From the NCBI GenBank assembly GCA_021234155.1, contig JAJEKV010000014.1, forward strand, positions 15,410,872-15,474,871: a stretch of 64,000 nt of DNA. Direction: 5' to 3'. Source of the stretch: Isoetes taiwanensis. Its lineage: Eukaryota; Streptophyta; Lycopodiopsida; Isoetales; Isoetaceae. The notes under the pieces were generated by a model. That model was not told the DNA's origin, did not search any database, and worked only from the letters and a program-made list of their open reading frames with translations. A program made the position numbers and the translations under genes. Below are positions 10,690 through 20,563 of this stretch, in pieces (positions within the stretch are counted from its first letter, which is position 1; each line of letters starts with the position of its first letter).

Positions 10690-11250
10690 GATGTTCTTGG
10701 TTGACCAAGAACTAGCACTGACCATAACCATGAAGTAGTCTAACAGGCCTATAGGGGTGTGAAATAAACATTTCCACCATTGAACCGCGAAAATGGGGAA
10801 AATTTTTTCTCCTAGGTAGTGGGTCAGGAATTAGGCTAAGTGTTAGACGAAGATTTGAGTGAGTCAAACGAACCTTCTAGTAAATTTGGAGGGAAAATTA
10901 TGCATCTGCATCAAATTTCACCTAAAATGGGTCGAAGAATCATGCCAATCGGAGACCCAGGTGAAAAAAAAGGCGCAAATTCATAAATTGCACTTCGAAC
11001 CATTAGGAAAATTCGAAAATTTAAAGATAATATCAATTAATATAGGTTAATATATACATTAATAGTTAAATAATTATTAAATATCTTGTAATTAATAAGG
11101 GGGGCTAATAAATAGGGGTAATTATGGTAGGAGAATATTCCCAGGGACCCTCCTTTTTAAATATCTGACACCTCATTTTCTCTCTCCAACCCTTCACCTC
11201 CAACTCTCTCTTGCTCATTCCTTCGTCACCCATTTCACGAACCACAAGAT
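10690..11250 (+). other. Untranslated leader of element 2
   Basis: AT-rich leader of 561 bases between the primer site and ORF1. It carries no recognisable gene. An AATAAATAGGGG stretch at 11106-11117, about 135 bases before ORF1, is weakly TATA-like. A pyrimidine-rich run leads up to the ORF1 start. Confidence 0.6.
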
Positions 11251-12345
11251 ATGGCTCGCACCAAGCAGGCGACAAGGAGGGTAGGGCAGCGGCAGGACAC
11301 TTTCGATGGCGCACTTAGCGGGGGCGCCATGTGAAGAAGATCCGGAGCACCTCCGACCCAAGAAGGGGAAGAGGAGCTTCCTCCACCGCCAGCGGCCGAG
11401 CTGACCGAGCTTCCATGATGCAGGAGAGCCCCAAAGCCAGCGTCTCATCGAGGAGGCCTTGAAGAACAGGCGAGTCCGCCACTTCAGGGCATGGATAATG
11501 AGGTAGAAGAGCAGCTCGAAGAATGTGGAGGAGCAAAGCAGCACCGATCCAGAAGAAGGCCCTTCGCCCAAGAAGAAGGGGAAGGAAAAAAGTGAGCGGA
11601 GGGCCGTGAGGAGAGGGCGCCCAGAAGAAGGAAACGGGAGAGGAGCCGAGGGAGCAGGAGAGGCGACCAAAGAGGAGGAACGAGCGGGCCTCGTGGACCC
11701 GTCGTCATAGGGAGCCTCCCCAAAGACCAACATGAGGAGGTGGAAGAAGAAGAAGAAGAAGAGGGAAGGGGACACCGGCCGGGCCGGAGAAGCTTCAAAC
11801 CCCGAAAGCGAGGGCCACCCTACCCCAAGTGGCCGGAACCACCTAAGGTGGTGAAGAAGCAAAAAGGTAGGGGAAGCGGGCATTCAGCCAGGGGGCCGGG
11901 AGTTCAAGCGGAAGATGGTGGCATACAAGGAGTACCTTCGTCGTTGGACGAGGTACAATGAGTGGTATTGCCAGCAGGAGGTGCAGCGCGTCGTGGTGGG
12001 CGGCAGGCCGAAGAAGAACCAGCCCAAGCCACCCCAGACGGAAAAACCCAAGAGGGTTCACCACGGGCGAATAGCACACGCCCGGTGTTTAGGGAGATTC
12101 GGCACTTCGGATGTGCACGAATCTCGATAAGGAAGCCCTTGGCGTCTCCTTAGAGAGGTGTTCTGCGATTCGGGACCGATTATAGGGTTACCCCTCTAAT
12201 GACCCGGGCCCTGCAAGAGGCCGCCGAAGCAGAGCTGGTGCAGCTCTTCGAGGAGGGAAACCTCTGCGCTATCCATGCTAAGCGGGTAACCCTCATGCCG
12301 AAGGACATCCACTTAGCACGGAGAATCCGCAGGGAGAGGCCCTAA
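11251..12345 (+). pseudogene. ORF1 of element 2: histone H3-like protein with long charged tail
   Basis: ORF1 begins MARTKQATRRVGQRQ; residues 2-6 (ARTKQ) are the exact start of histone H3. The end, in the same reading frame as the start, is an H3 fold. VFREIRHF (about 12085-12108) matches the H3 alpha-N region LREIRKY, and ISIRKPL follows as in LLIRKLP. Then [18 protein letters not shown] and [20 protein letters not shown] lead to ARRIRRERP and a stop at 12343, closely matching the H3 alpha-2, loop 2 and alpha-3 region. The full span would be about 364 residues against 135 for H3. The extra length is a Glu/Lys/Arg-rich linker (for example 11525-11710). A TGA at 11332, a TAG at 12151 and frame changes in the linker break it, some possibly assembly errors. 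It could be a captured H3 or CENH3 gene. A nucleosome role is inference. Confidence 0.85.
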
Positions 12346-13141
12346 GCCTCAAATTTTGTAAATTTTGTAGAAGAATTAAAATTTTCATGTAACTATGTTT
12401 CTTATTAATATAAAAGTTATTTTCCTCTATAATTAGAAAAAATGTTGTATGCTTGAAATGTAGGAAATAGAACCCAATTGTAGTAGAATTCTTCATAGCA
12501 TGCCTAGAAACACCCTAGAAATCATGACTACAACAAAATTTTGGCAAAAAAAATCATCTAAAATGCTAAAAATTGGGCCAGTCGGGTGAGACCGCGCCAA
12601 TGGCCTCTGTGTCCTGACAGCAGCGTTTCAGCAGCGATTCACCCGCCTACCCCCAAAATCTTGCTTTTAGATGTCAGTTTTGCTCAAAATAAGTTGCTAG
12701 TTAGGTTAGAATTGGCCCAATTAGCCATATTAGCATCTTCCAATTCCCTAAATTGACCAAAAATTGGCCCAAAACAGGCCAACCGGGTGAGACCGCGCCA
12801 AACGCGTCTGCGTCCACGCTGGAGGCCATCCGGTGGATTCACCGGGTCGGGGCCATCTTCGAGCCAAATTAGCCAAATTTGATCCAACAAATTGCCATGT
12901 AGTGTTTCTTGCTTTGTTTTGCTTAAGTTTGCACTTCATGGTAGTTCATTTGGACACCCAGAGCCATAGAACCAAGGTCGTCTTAGGTAGACACCTTTTT
13001 GCCGCAAACCCAGGGTCACCCATAGTCTATAAAAATAGGTCTCATTTGCCATTTTTCCTTCTCTGAACTGCTCCCACCCCTTAGGCGATTTTCGAACCTC
13101 CACGATCCTTGCAAGCCAATTTCTACACCCTTGCACGCTCA
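12346..13141 (+). other. Non-coding spacer between ORF1 and ORF2, with repeats and a TATA-like site
   Basis: After ORF1 the sequence is AT-rich (AATTTTGTAAATTTTGTAG resembles the 3' end of the ORF in element 1). GGGTGAGACCGCGCCAA then occurs at about 12583 and again at about 12786, each followed by a CCTCTG/GTCTGCGTCC stretch. CTATAAAAATAGG at 13030-13042 could be an internal TATA box for ORF2. No coding sequence was recognised. Confidence 0.5.
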
Positions 13142-14675
13142 ATGGCCCGGCAACTTTGAGAGATGGTACAATCTTGCCGACCACATCCATCGACTTCACG
13201 TAGATCAAGCCTTCTCGGTGTTTGATCACTTGTTTGATCTTCATGCAACCTTGACTAGAACACCCTACTACCGCGGACATTATGTGCCAATATGACCCGG
13301 CCAGGTCCCGCCTTGGGAAGTTAGGCGCCTCCTAGGGGAGGGTTGGGTTTCTCTTGAGACACTTACCCAAGCCTTAGGTCGGGAGTTGGCGGGATCCAAA
13401 GGCAAGAAGCGGCTATGGGATAGGACTAGGACCATGCCCGATTACATGACCTGCCGGACATAATAGGCATAGGTACCTTTCATTTCGAGGCGACCCTTGC
13501 CCTCTTCATGCACTATAAGTCAATCAACAAAGTAGGGAACCCTCTGTTCAGCCCTTAGACTTAGCCACTTGATACCAGTAGAGCCCGGGATCAAATCCTG
13601 AATATAGAATCCTCCGCCTCACGAATACTATGGCACGGCGTCGGGGGCACCATCTCTCTGAGATCCATGAAGACTACTGGCGGCTAGGGGCGCGAACCCG
13701 GAATGGGAGGCGAGGGAGGCAACAAGAATGCGGAGGTATGCGTCGAGGCATGACGACGGCGCCGAAAACGACTTCCGACCCACCGGTCGGCATCCGCGGC
13801 TCATCACTTGGATAGTCATCGGCCGGGGAGGAGTACATTTTGCAAATGACATCCTCAACTTGTCCCTCTTTCGGGGAGCGGGGTCTTGAATCGGCGAGCT
13901 CTTGGGCATGATAGCACACACGGGAAGAGCTTGAGACCTCATCGACTACTCATACCGGGGAGATCCCAAGGGGAGGCTGGCGGAGACACTCTTATCTTTG
14001 GGGAGACAATGTCGGATATAGCAGCCTATCGGCGAGATAAGGGAGATCTATCGGCAGCGAGGAACCTATCATCTCGGAGGAGGAGTTCAGCGGAATCTGA
14101 GCACACTCTACAAACCGAGGGAAGGGCCCAAGCTCAAGCCGAGACCAGTTCGAGCGAGAGCATGAGGGAAGGGTCCAGCGGCATCAACTTGGACAATGCA
14201 ACCCGGCATGTGGAGGGATCATGAAAGACGATGGCGGTGGATGCCTACGGTGAAGCGGCTCAAAGGAAGGGCACCTTTGGATCGCGAGGCGGGAAGGGCG
14301 ACGCCGCTACTATCTTCAACCCTCGACCAAGGGCAAATGATAGTCTTCCACAAGGAGTTCAGCCCAAGGGGGGAAGAATCCGTGGCACTTCTCATAGCAC
14401 TTTCGGGCTTCGGGCAGCACTCGAAGATATACGCCCATGCCGACCACATCATTCTTTTCAACAGGGCAGTCGCGCTCCATTGCCTCGACTTTGCGAGAGG
14501 GCATCTTAGGGATGCAACACTTTCAGTGGTAGCAGCAACAGCACCAGAACTCCCGGAACCGGAGATGGCCCGAGCACTTGAAGGAAGATCGACGAGGAAC
14601 ATCTTGCGCAACCTCGGCAAAGGCCTCCGATTCAGGGATGTCAAGAACTTCTTCAGGCTTTCGGGAGGCCATTGA
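13142..14675 (+). pseudogene. ORF2 of element 2, unknown protein
   Basis: A protein-like reading can be followed through several frames. It starts at ATGGCCCGGCAA, or in the neighbouring frame as NFERWYNLADHIHRLHVDQA, then PPWEVRRLLGEGWVSLETL. A Ser/Glu/Arg-rich low-complexity stretch follows (about 14000-14220). A better preserved C-terminal part is at 14196-14675, with KIYAHADHIILFNRAVALHC and ending FRDVKNFFRLSGGH. It lies between the H3-like ORF and gag. I recognise no domain. The position is unusual for Ty3/gypsy elements, where gag normally comes first. Confidence 0.45.
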
Positions 14676-14876
14676 ATAGTTGTAAAATTTTCTTAAGTTT
14701 TGTGCTAAATGTTTCTTGTACCCATTGTGATAAGATATATCTACCTTATCATGTAATCCTTATGTATTAATGACTATTAACTGTTTTGTCAATGTAAGGC
14801 TTTGTATGATTTCTTATAACTAAAGATAATTCAATTGCAAGTAAAATTGATCAACATCTAACCCAAATAAAATGTA

Positions 14877-16830
14877 TTGATGATCAATCCTTGCAGCAAG
14901 GAACTCAAGTGCAGGATCTCAAGATCAGCACCGACCACGCAAATGGGGTACCAAGGAACTTGTTTGGCGAGAGAAACAGGGAAGACTTTGGCGGGATATG
15001 TCACGAGAGGCGATCAACGCAAGGTTGGTGCGGATGAGGAACCAGATGCAACACCTCATCAAGCTGGGCGACACCTCTTATGAATGCACGAAGATGGTCC
15101 TCCACCCCCCCCACCTTGTTGCCGGATGGTGGCGAAGTCCCTCAGCCCGAGGAAGGGGAGGGCAACCAGAGGGGAACGTCGAGGGGATAGGAGAAGGAAG
15201 AGGAGAACCAGGAGTCCATCATCATCTAGCTCCGGCTCATCGATAGCTCTTCCGGTGAGGGCGAGCTCTAGCTCAAAGCCGGTCGGTCGGGCACACCTAA
15301 AAAGCAAGGAAAAGAGCAAGAAAAGACGGATGACTATCGAGAAAAAGGTGGATAGTGCTATGAGCAATGTATGGAAGACAAGAAAGCCGAGCCGGTTTTC
15401 GGGGAAAACAGTCGGGCATGGAGGCTGAAGCATGGCTTGATGAAATGGAAGAATTTGGCAACTCCTCACGGTATGAAAGACAAGGACATAGGGAAAGTTG
15501 CTACAGCTAACCTTATTGGACCCATAAGGATCCGGTGGAAGGGATATGCTAAGTCTAACAAAATTTGAAGAGGAACAATTGCGGGTTTAAAACCTTGCCA
15601 AGGCTTTAGTAAGCACTATGTGCCAAGGTCTCATACTAGTAGACAGTTCAGCGGATTTCTGAGGTTGAATCGGGGTAGCTTATCGGTGGCTAAGTATCTA
15701 GAAGAATTTATGAGGCTCGGTACGCATGTTCACGGAGTCTCGGAGAGGCAAGCCCGTGGATACTTACATTGAGGGGTTGAGCGGCAATATCAAGAGGCTT
15801 GTTAGAGCAATCAACCCAAGGTCGATTCTTGGGCGAAGATAAAGCTATAAGTTTAGAAGAGGCACCGGCAACTCCAGCTGAGAAAAGCGATCAACCTTCA
15901 GGGGTAAGAGTTCAGGCCAGTGTATCAGGGACAATATCAGGGTAAGCAATCAGCAGCTACACCATCAGGGAGTCAGCAGCAAGGTAAGGATCAGAGCAAA
16001 GCTTTTGGGGACCGTAAGCCACGAGAATGCATCGAGGCGGCGCTCTTAAAGCGTCTCCTAGGCGATCGCCGAAGGAAAAGAGACAGAATGCATTGAGAAA
16101 AAGCTATGTTTCAGTGCTTCCGGCCGGGCCGCCGCGAACACACGATTGTCCATTCGGTCATGCGATCGACCTTGGCGAGAACTCTTGGATTGGGACTCCC
16201 CCAACGAAGGCGGGGCGAGGGCGGCGACCGCCGGGGAGGCCCGGGACTTCATAGATGGTGAGTGTCACATATGTGCAAACATTGAGGCCGGTGATATAGA
16301 GAATCGGTCAACTGTCATCATTTGCGGGCCGGGATCATAGATAGTAATCCTTATGTAGTCCTCATAGATACGTAGCTCTCATAATTTTGCATCTCCTAGA
16401 TTGGCTGCTCTAATGAAGAACAAGGTATTGAAGTCTAAGCCAAGGCCCGGTAGCTATGGCAAACGGCCCATTCGGCACACTAAGGGGAGGAGGATCACCT
16501 TTGACATAGACCTTAGTGGGGCTAAGTGGCCGATGGGAGCGAAGTCATGGATATCGGAAGATATGATCCGATAGTGGGGATGGAATTTTTGAAGCCAGCC
16601 AAAGCCATGATTGATTGCGGCCGAATGAAGTCACCATGGCGGCACGGCGGCAGCAAGTTGATAGTGAAAGGTAAGAAGCTAGATTCTCCTATGCGGTGTA
16701 TTTCTTTGAAGCGACTAAGGAAGAGTATAGAAAAGAATAAGGTGGATTACATCTTGAGGATGGAATCGGTTGAGCCGAGCAAGGGGATGGAAGTGACCCA
16801 AAGGGAAATCGGTTGCCGAGGCGGATAGCC
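14877..16830 (+). pseudogene. Gag and protease region of element 2
   Basis: Gag-like sequence begins near 14998 (SREAINARLVRMRNQMQHLI), with a typical AEAWLDEMEEFGN stretch near 15418-15456. A remnant of a CCHC zinc knuckle is near 16109-16152, where TGTTTCAGTGC and CACACGATTGTCC are readable. Protease follows at 16540-16625: VMDIGRYDPIVGMEFLKPAK, the usual block after the catalytic Asp site in Ty3 proteases. Frames are broken many times, so exact gene ends cannot be set. Gag packages element RNA; the protease cuts the polyprotein. Confidence 0.7.
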
Positions 16831-16949
16831 GAGCTTATTTCAGAATTCAAGGATGTATTTCGGATGAAATCCGGCCACCTTATAGGGGTGTGGAATCTTG
16901 AGATCACATTGGCTCGGATCTGAAAGCCTACGATGAAGCCATATAGAAT

Positions 16950-18150
16950 GAGCACCCGAATTGATTGAGCTCAAAAAGCGACTTCAGGAATTGCTCGAGC
17001 TTGGATTTATAAGAGCAAGTGTGTCTCCTTTGGAGCACCTATACTCTTCGTGAAAAAGAAGGATGGGAGCTTAAGAATGTGCATAGACTATCGCCCGACT
17101 TATAAGCGGGCGATAAAGAACAAGTATGCATTGCCAAGGCGGATGATCTAATGGACCCGGTTACAAGGAGCAAAGGTATTCTCTAAAATTGATTTGAGGT
17201 CGGGGATACCATCGGATAAGAATAAAAGAAGAGGATATCCATAAGACCGCTTTGAGCGCGGTATGGTCATTTTGAGTTCTGATGTGCCCTTTGGACTATC
17301 GAATGCTCCAACAACGTTTATCGCCCTCGTGAGCGACATCTTGAGACTTCTTGGATGAGTTTGTTATTGTCTTCTTCGGCGACATCCTAATCTACACAAG
17401 TCCCTTGAGGAGCATTGTCGGCATCTCGGGAAAGTGTTGGAGAAGTTGAGGCGTCATCGGTTGTATGGAAAGCTCTCTAAGTGCCACTTTGCAACGGTAG
17501 AGTGGAGTACTTGGGGCATGTAGTAACATCCGAGGGAATCTCCACGAGATCCATCTAAGATTGAGGCAATAGTTGATTGGCCAGCTCAAGGAATGTGGCA
17601 GAAGTAAGAAGCTTTCTCGGGTTGGCGGGATATTACAGAAAAGTTCGTTAAGGACTTTCGCGAAGGGCGTCCCCCTTGTGGGACCTCACTAAGGCCAACA
17701 AGATTAAGGATTGGACTAGCCATTGGTTAGAGAAAGTCAAGCTTCTTTTGAGAAGCTTAAAGAGGCCATAACAAAAGACACCGGTGCTTGTTCTCCCGGA
17801 TCGAGTAAAGATAAGTTGGTAGCAACAGATGCAAGCAAGATAGCAAGGCGGGGCGTCTTGATGCAAGAAGGAAGGGTAGTCGCCTCGACTCAAAGAAGAT
17901 GAACGACGCCGAGCAACGCTACCCAACCCATGATCGGGGAGCTGCTAGCCATTGTCGGGGCATTGAGGATATGGAGGCATTATCTGGCGGGAAGGAAGTT
18001 TCGGTTGGATCTTGCCCCACCACGAGCCTTCAATCTTTTCACCCGACCACTCCTCAACTTAAGGCAAAGGAGGTGGATGGAGTTCCTTGAGGAGTATGAT
18101 TTTGATATTATATATAAGCCCCGGTAAGCTTAATGTTGTAGCGTATGCCC
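16950..18150 (+). pseudogene. Reverse transcriptase and RNase H of element 2
   Basis: Readable RT blocks in order: [16 protein letters not shown] near 16985, then [18 protein letters not shown] near 17030-17085 (RT domains 1-2), a damaged [12 protein letters not shown] block near 17185-17225, RYGHFEF near 17260, and VRSFLGLAGYYR near 17605-17640 after the RT. RNase H is traceable from about 17640, ending in the GGWSSLRSMILI/KLNVVAYAL equivalent near 18075-18155. The YxDD catalytic block near 17365-17390 is recognisable in nucleotides but altered. Element 3 has the same blocks in cleaner form at 32150-32304 and 37763-38230. Confidence 0.8.
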
Positions 18151-18289
18151 TCTCGGAGACCATTTCGAGACAAGGGCGATTGTAATGCGATTTCCACTCT
18201 TTCGAGTGAGTTTGGCAAGAAGATTGAGGAGTCCTTGCCAACGATGTGGACTTCAAGGAGGTATGGGAAAGTCTTTCCAAGGAAGCCCG

Positions 18290-19250
18290 AGAATGATATA
18301 AGAGCGGGAAGCCTTCAAGCATTATAAGAAGGAAGGCAACCTGTTGTATCACAAGCATAAGTTATGTGCCCGAATCATCGGGGGTAAGGAAGCTAATTCT
18401 TCATGACACACATAACAGCCCAATAGCGAGGGCATCTTGGCTTCATGAAGACCTATTTCAAGATTCGAAGCTAGCTTCTACGCCGGGAATGAAGAGGCAA
18501 ATAGCTGCATATATTCGGGATTGCCGGTTATGTCGTGAGACCAAAGCGAGCAACCCGGATTCCGTGTGCTCTTGAGCCATTGGGGTGCCAAATGCAAAGT
18601 GGGAGGTCATAAGCATGGATTTCATCACAGGTCTCCCTAGAACTCTTGAGGCAAGGATGCATTGATGGTTGTCGAGATAAGTTATCTAAGATGGCACATT
18701 TTGTGCCTTGCAAGACTAAGACACCGCATTAGATAATTGCAAGTTATTTGTAAGGGAGATTTTCAGACTCCATGACATGCCTCGGGAGATAATATCGATA
18801 GGGATTCCAAGTTTATGAGTGCCTTACGGCGGGACCTCTTGACACCATTGAGGCGAAGCTCTCCATGAGCACGGCATATCATCCCCAAACAGATGGCGAG
18901 GCGGAGAGGACGAATCGGATCATTGAAGACATGCTTCGAAGCTATGTGTGGAACAAAGCGGTCCAAGTGGGATGAGTACATCCACTTGGTGGAATTCGCC
19001 TACAAGGTGCCAGCGAGTCATCTCGGATGTCTCCTTTCATGGTAAATTACGGCACAGTGCTTAACCCCCGGACACCGCACAATCCCGTGTCCAAGGTAGA
19101 AGTATCCCGCAGATGTTAGGGGATATCAAAGCAGCTTAGTGGAAGAAGTAAGGGGTTATTTATTGGCGGCAAGAAGTCGGGCGTAAGAGTGTAGCCGACA
19201 AACCACGGGGCCCGTAAGAGAGTTTAAAGGCGGCGATACCGTTTGGTTGA
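18290..19250 (+). pseudogene. Integrase of element 2
   Basis: The zinc-binding HHCC region is readable at 18330-18560 (KHKLC..., then MKRQIAAYIRDCRLC). A core follows: ISMDFITGLP near 18613, the [10 protein letters not shown] equivalent near 18865-18895, then [12 protein letters not shown] near 18905-18945 and an EFAY...SRMSPFMVNYG stretch near 18990-19050. Integrase joins the element cDNA to host DNA and makes the 5-bp duplication seen here. Several codons are shifted or altered compared with the homologous integrase at 38900-39550. Confidence 0.8.
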
Positions 19251-19699
19251 AGATCAAGGTGAAGCAAGCCAAGCTGCGGATTGGGAGCTGCAAGAAGCTT
19301 GCCCCTAGGTGGGCTGGTCCGTTCAAGATTTTGGAGAGAGTGGGCTCTCAAGCCTACAAGTTGGATCTTCCAGCCCATCTCAAGGTGCACAAGGTCTTCC
19401 ACGTAAGTTTATTAAAAAGGCACAATCCTAACCCTGAGGAGGTTTTGGATACTCCAACCTTGTTGGAAATGACGGAGGAGCAAGTAGAAATAGTGCCTGA
19501 ATTGCTTCTTGATAAGCCATTCAAGAAGACTAGGAGGTCTCAGTTCCTCCAGTATTTGGTTAAGTGGAAGCACTTACCCGTGGAAGATGCGACATGGGTA
19601 TTGAAACAAGACTTGGAGAAGCAATACCCAGAGTTTATGAAGGAGTTTGATGGGCGAGTCGTCTCCGACTTGGTCGACCCCGACCTGCCAGGTGGTTAG
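19247..19699 (+). CDS. Integrase C-terminus and chromodomain of element 2
   Basis: This 150-residue open stretch is the end of the polyprotein. Residues 1-60 hold the conserved GPFKILERVGSQAYKLDLPA and VHKVFHVSLLKRH blocks found at the C-terminus of Ty3 integrases. Residues 90-140 form a chromodomain: RRSQFLQYLVKWKHLPVEDA followed by TWVLKQDLEKQYPEF. The aromatic and VKWKHLP.E..TW core matches chromovirus chromodomains, which in other elements bind methylated histone H3 and steer integration to heterochromatin. It is the longest intact part of the polyprotein. The start given is only the first Met of the open frame, not a true initiation site. Confidence 0.85.
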   Translation: MKIKVKQAKLRIGSCKKLAPRWAGPFKILERVGSQAYKLDLPAHLKVHKVFHVSLLKRHNPNPEEVLDTPTLLEMTEEQVEIVPELLLDKPFKKTRRSQFLQYLVKWKHLPVEDATWVLKQDLEKQYPEFMKEFDGRVVSDLVDPDLPGG

Positions 19700-20553
19700 C
19701 TAGTATGTTGTTAGTTAGCCTTAAGCCTGGCGCATGCATTCTAGTTACTAGGGTGCATGTGCCAGAACCTTGGATCGTGTGGGCGATGATGGGATACACC
19801 TTTAGGGCATTCTCTAGGCCACACGCACCAAGAGGTGCGCATGACCATTAGGGTCATGTGAGTGAGGAATGAGGCATAGTGGGCGATGATGGGACATCGA
19901 TCGGATGATCTCTATGCCACGATGTGGGGTACGCACACCTGGCCGTAGGAGGGTCATGGTGAAGGTTAAAGTGATCATGCGCGATGATGGGATCGTGAGA
20001 CGTTCCCTAGCTTCAAACCCGTGGGGCATGATGCACTAGGGGTACTCGGCACCGGGTAACCGAGTACAAGGTAGCACTCGATCATGGGCGATGATGGGAG
20101 CATCTTAAATGATCCTTAAGCTCAAATCGAAAGGGCCATGATCTTGGGCAAGGTAGTAGGACAACCTTGAGTCAAGAGGTTCGGCTCAAGGAGGTAAGGG
20201 GGGTAGTCCCCTAAAACCACAAATTATTAACTAAACTAACGTAATGTGCTCCTTTTGCAGGCAAGTAGAAGGTGGACTTCAACGAGGAGCGCATTACGAG
20301 AAGATAGGGGGAGCCATAATTTAGATTATGAACCCTAATAACTCTTACAATAATGTTTTGAATTATCGTAAGAAATAACCGTGTTAAGGCTATATAATTT
20401 TGTATAAGTACAAATATAGCCTAAAATTTTGACTTGAACTAATAAAACTTGATTACTATAATAAACTAAAGGTTATGACATGTTGTTGCTTGTGCAGGGC
20501 ATAAGGTAGGTTAAATCACCTTAAGCGCAATCTTTGAGGACAAAGATTGTCCT
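19700..20553 (+). repeat. 3' non-coding region with four GCGATGATGGGA motifs
   Basis: The 12-base motif GCGATGATGGGA occurs at 19783, 19883, 19981 and 20088, spaced 100, 98 and 107 bases. Flanking bases often extend into local inverted repeats, for example CATGCGCGATGATGGGATCG. Related GCATGATAGGA(C) motifs occur twice in the same region of element 3 (about 40171 and 40249). No coding sequence was found. Confidence 0.7.
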
Positions 20554-20563
20554 AAGGGGAGAA
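20554..20563 (+). other. Polypurine tract of element 2
   Basis: AAGGGGAGAA directly precedes the 3' LTR, the expected primer site for plus-strand DNA synthesis. Confidence 0.85.

Noticed and set aside
11215-11883. 222-codon minus-strand frame with hydrophobic Leu/Ser content
   Set aside because: It is the antisense shadow of the Glu/Lys/Arg-rich linker of the H3-like ORF.
11251-12345. A normal host histone H3 gene
   Set aside because: The tail is expanded to about 240 residues, and the ORF lies between a retrotransposon primer site and gag, inside LTRs with a target duplication.
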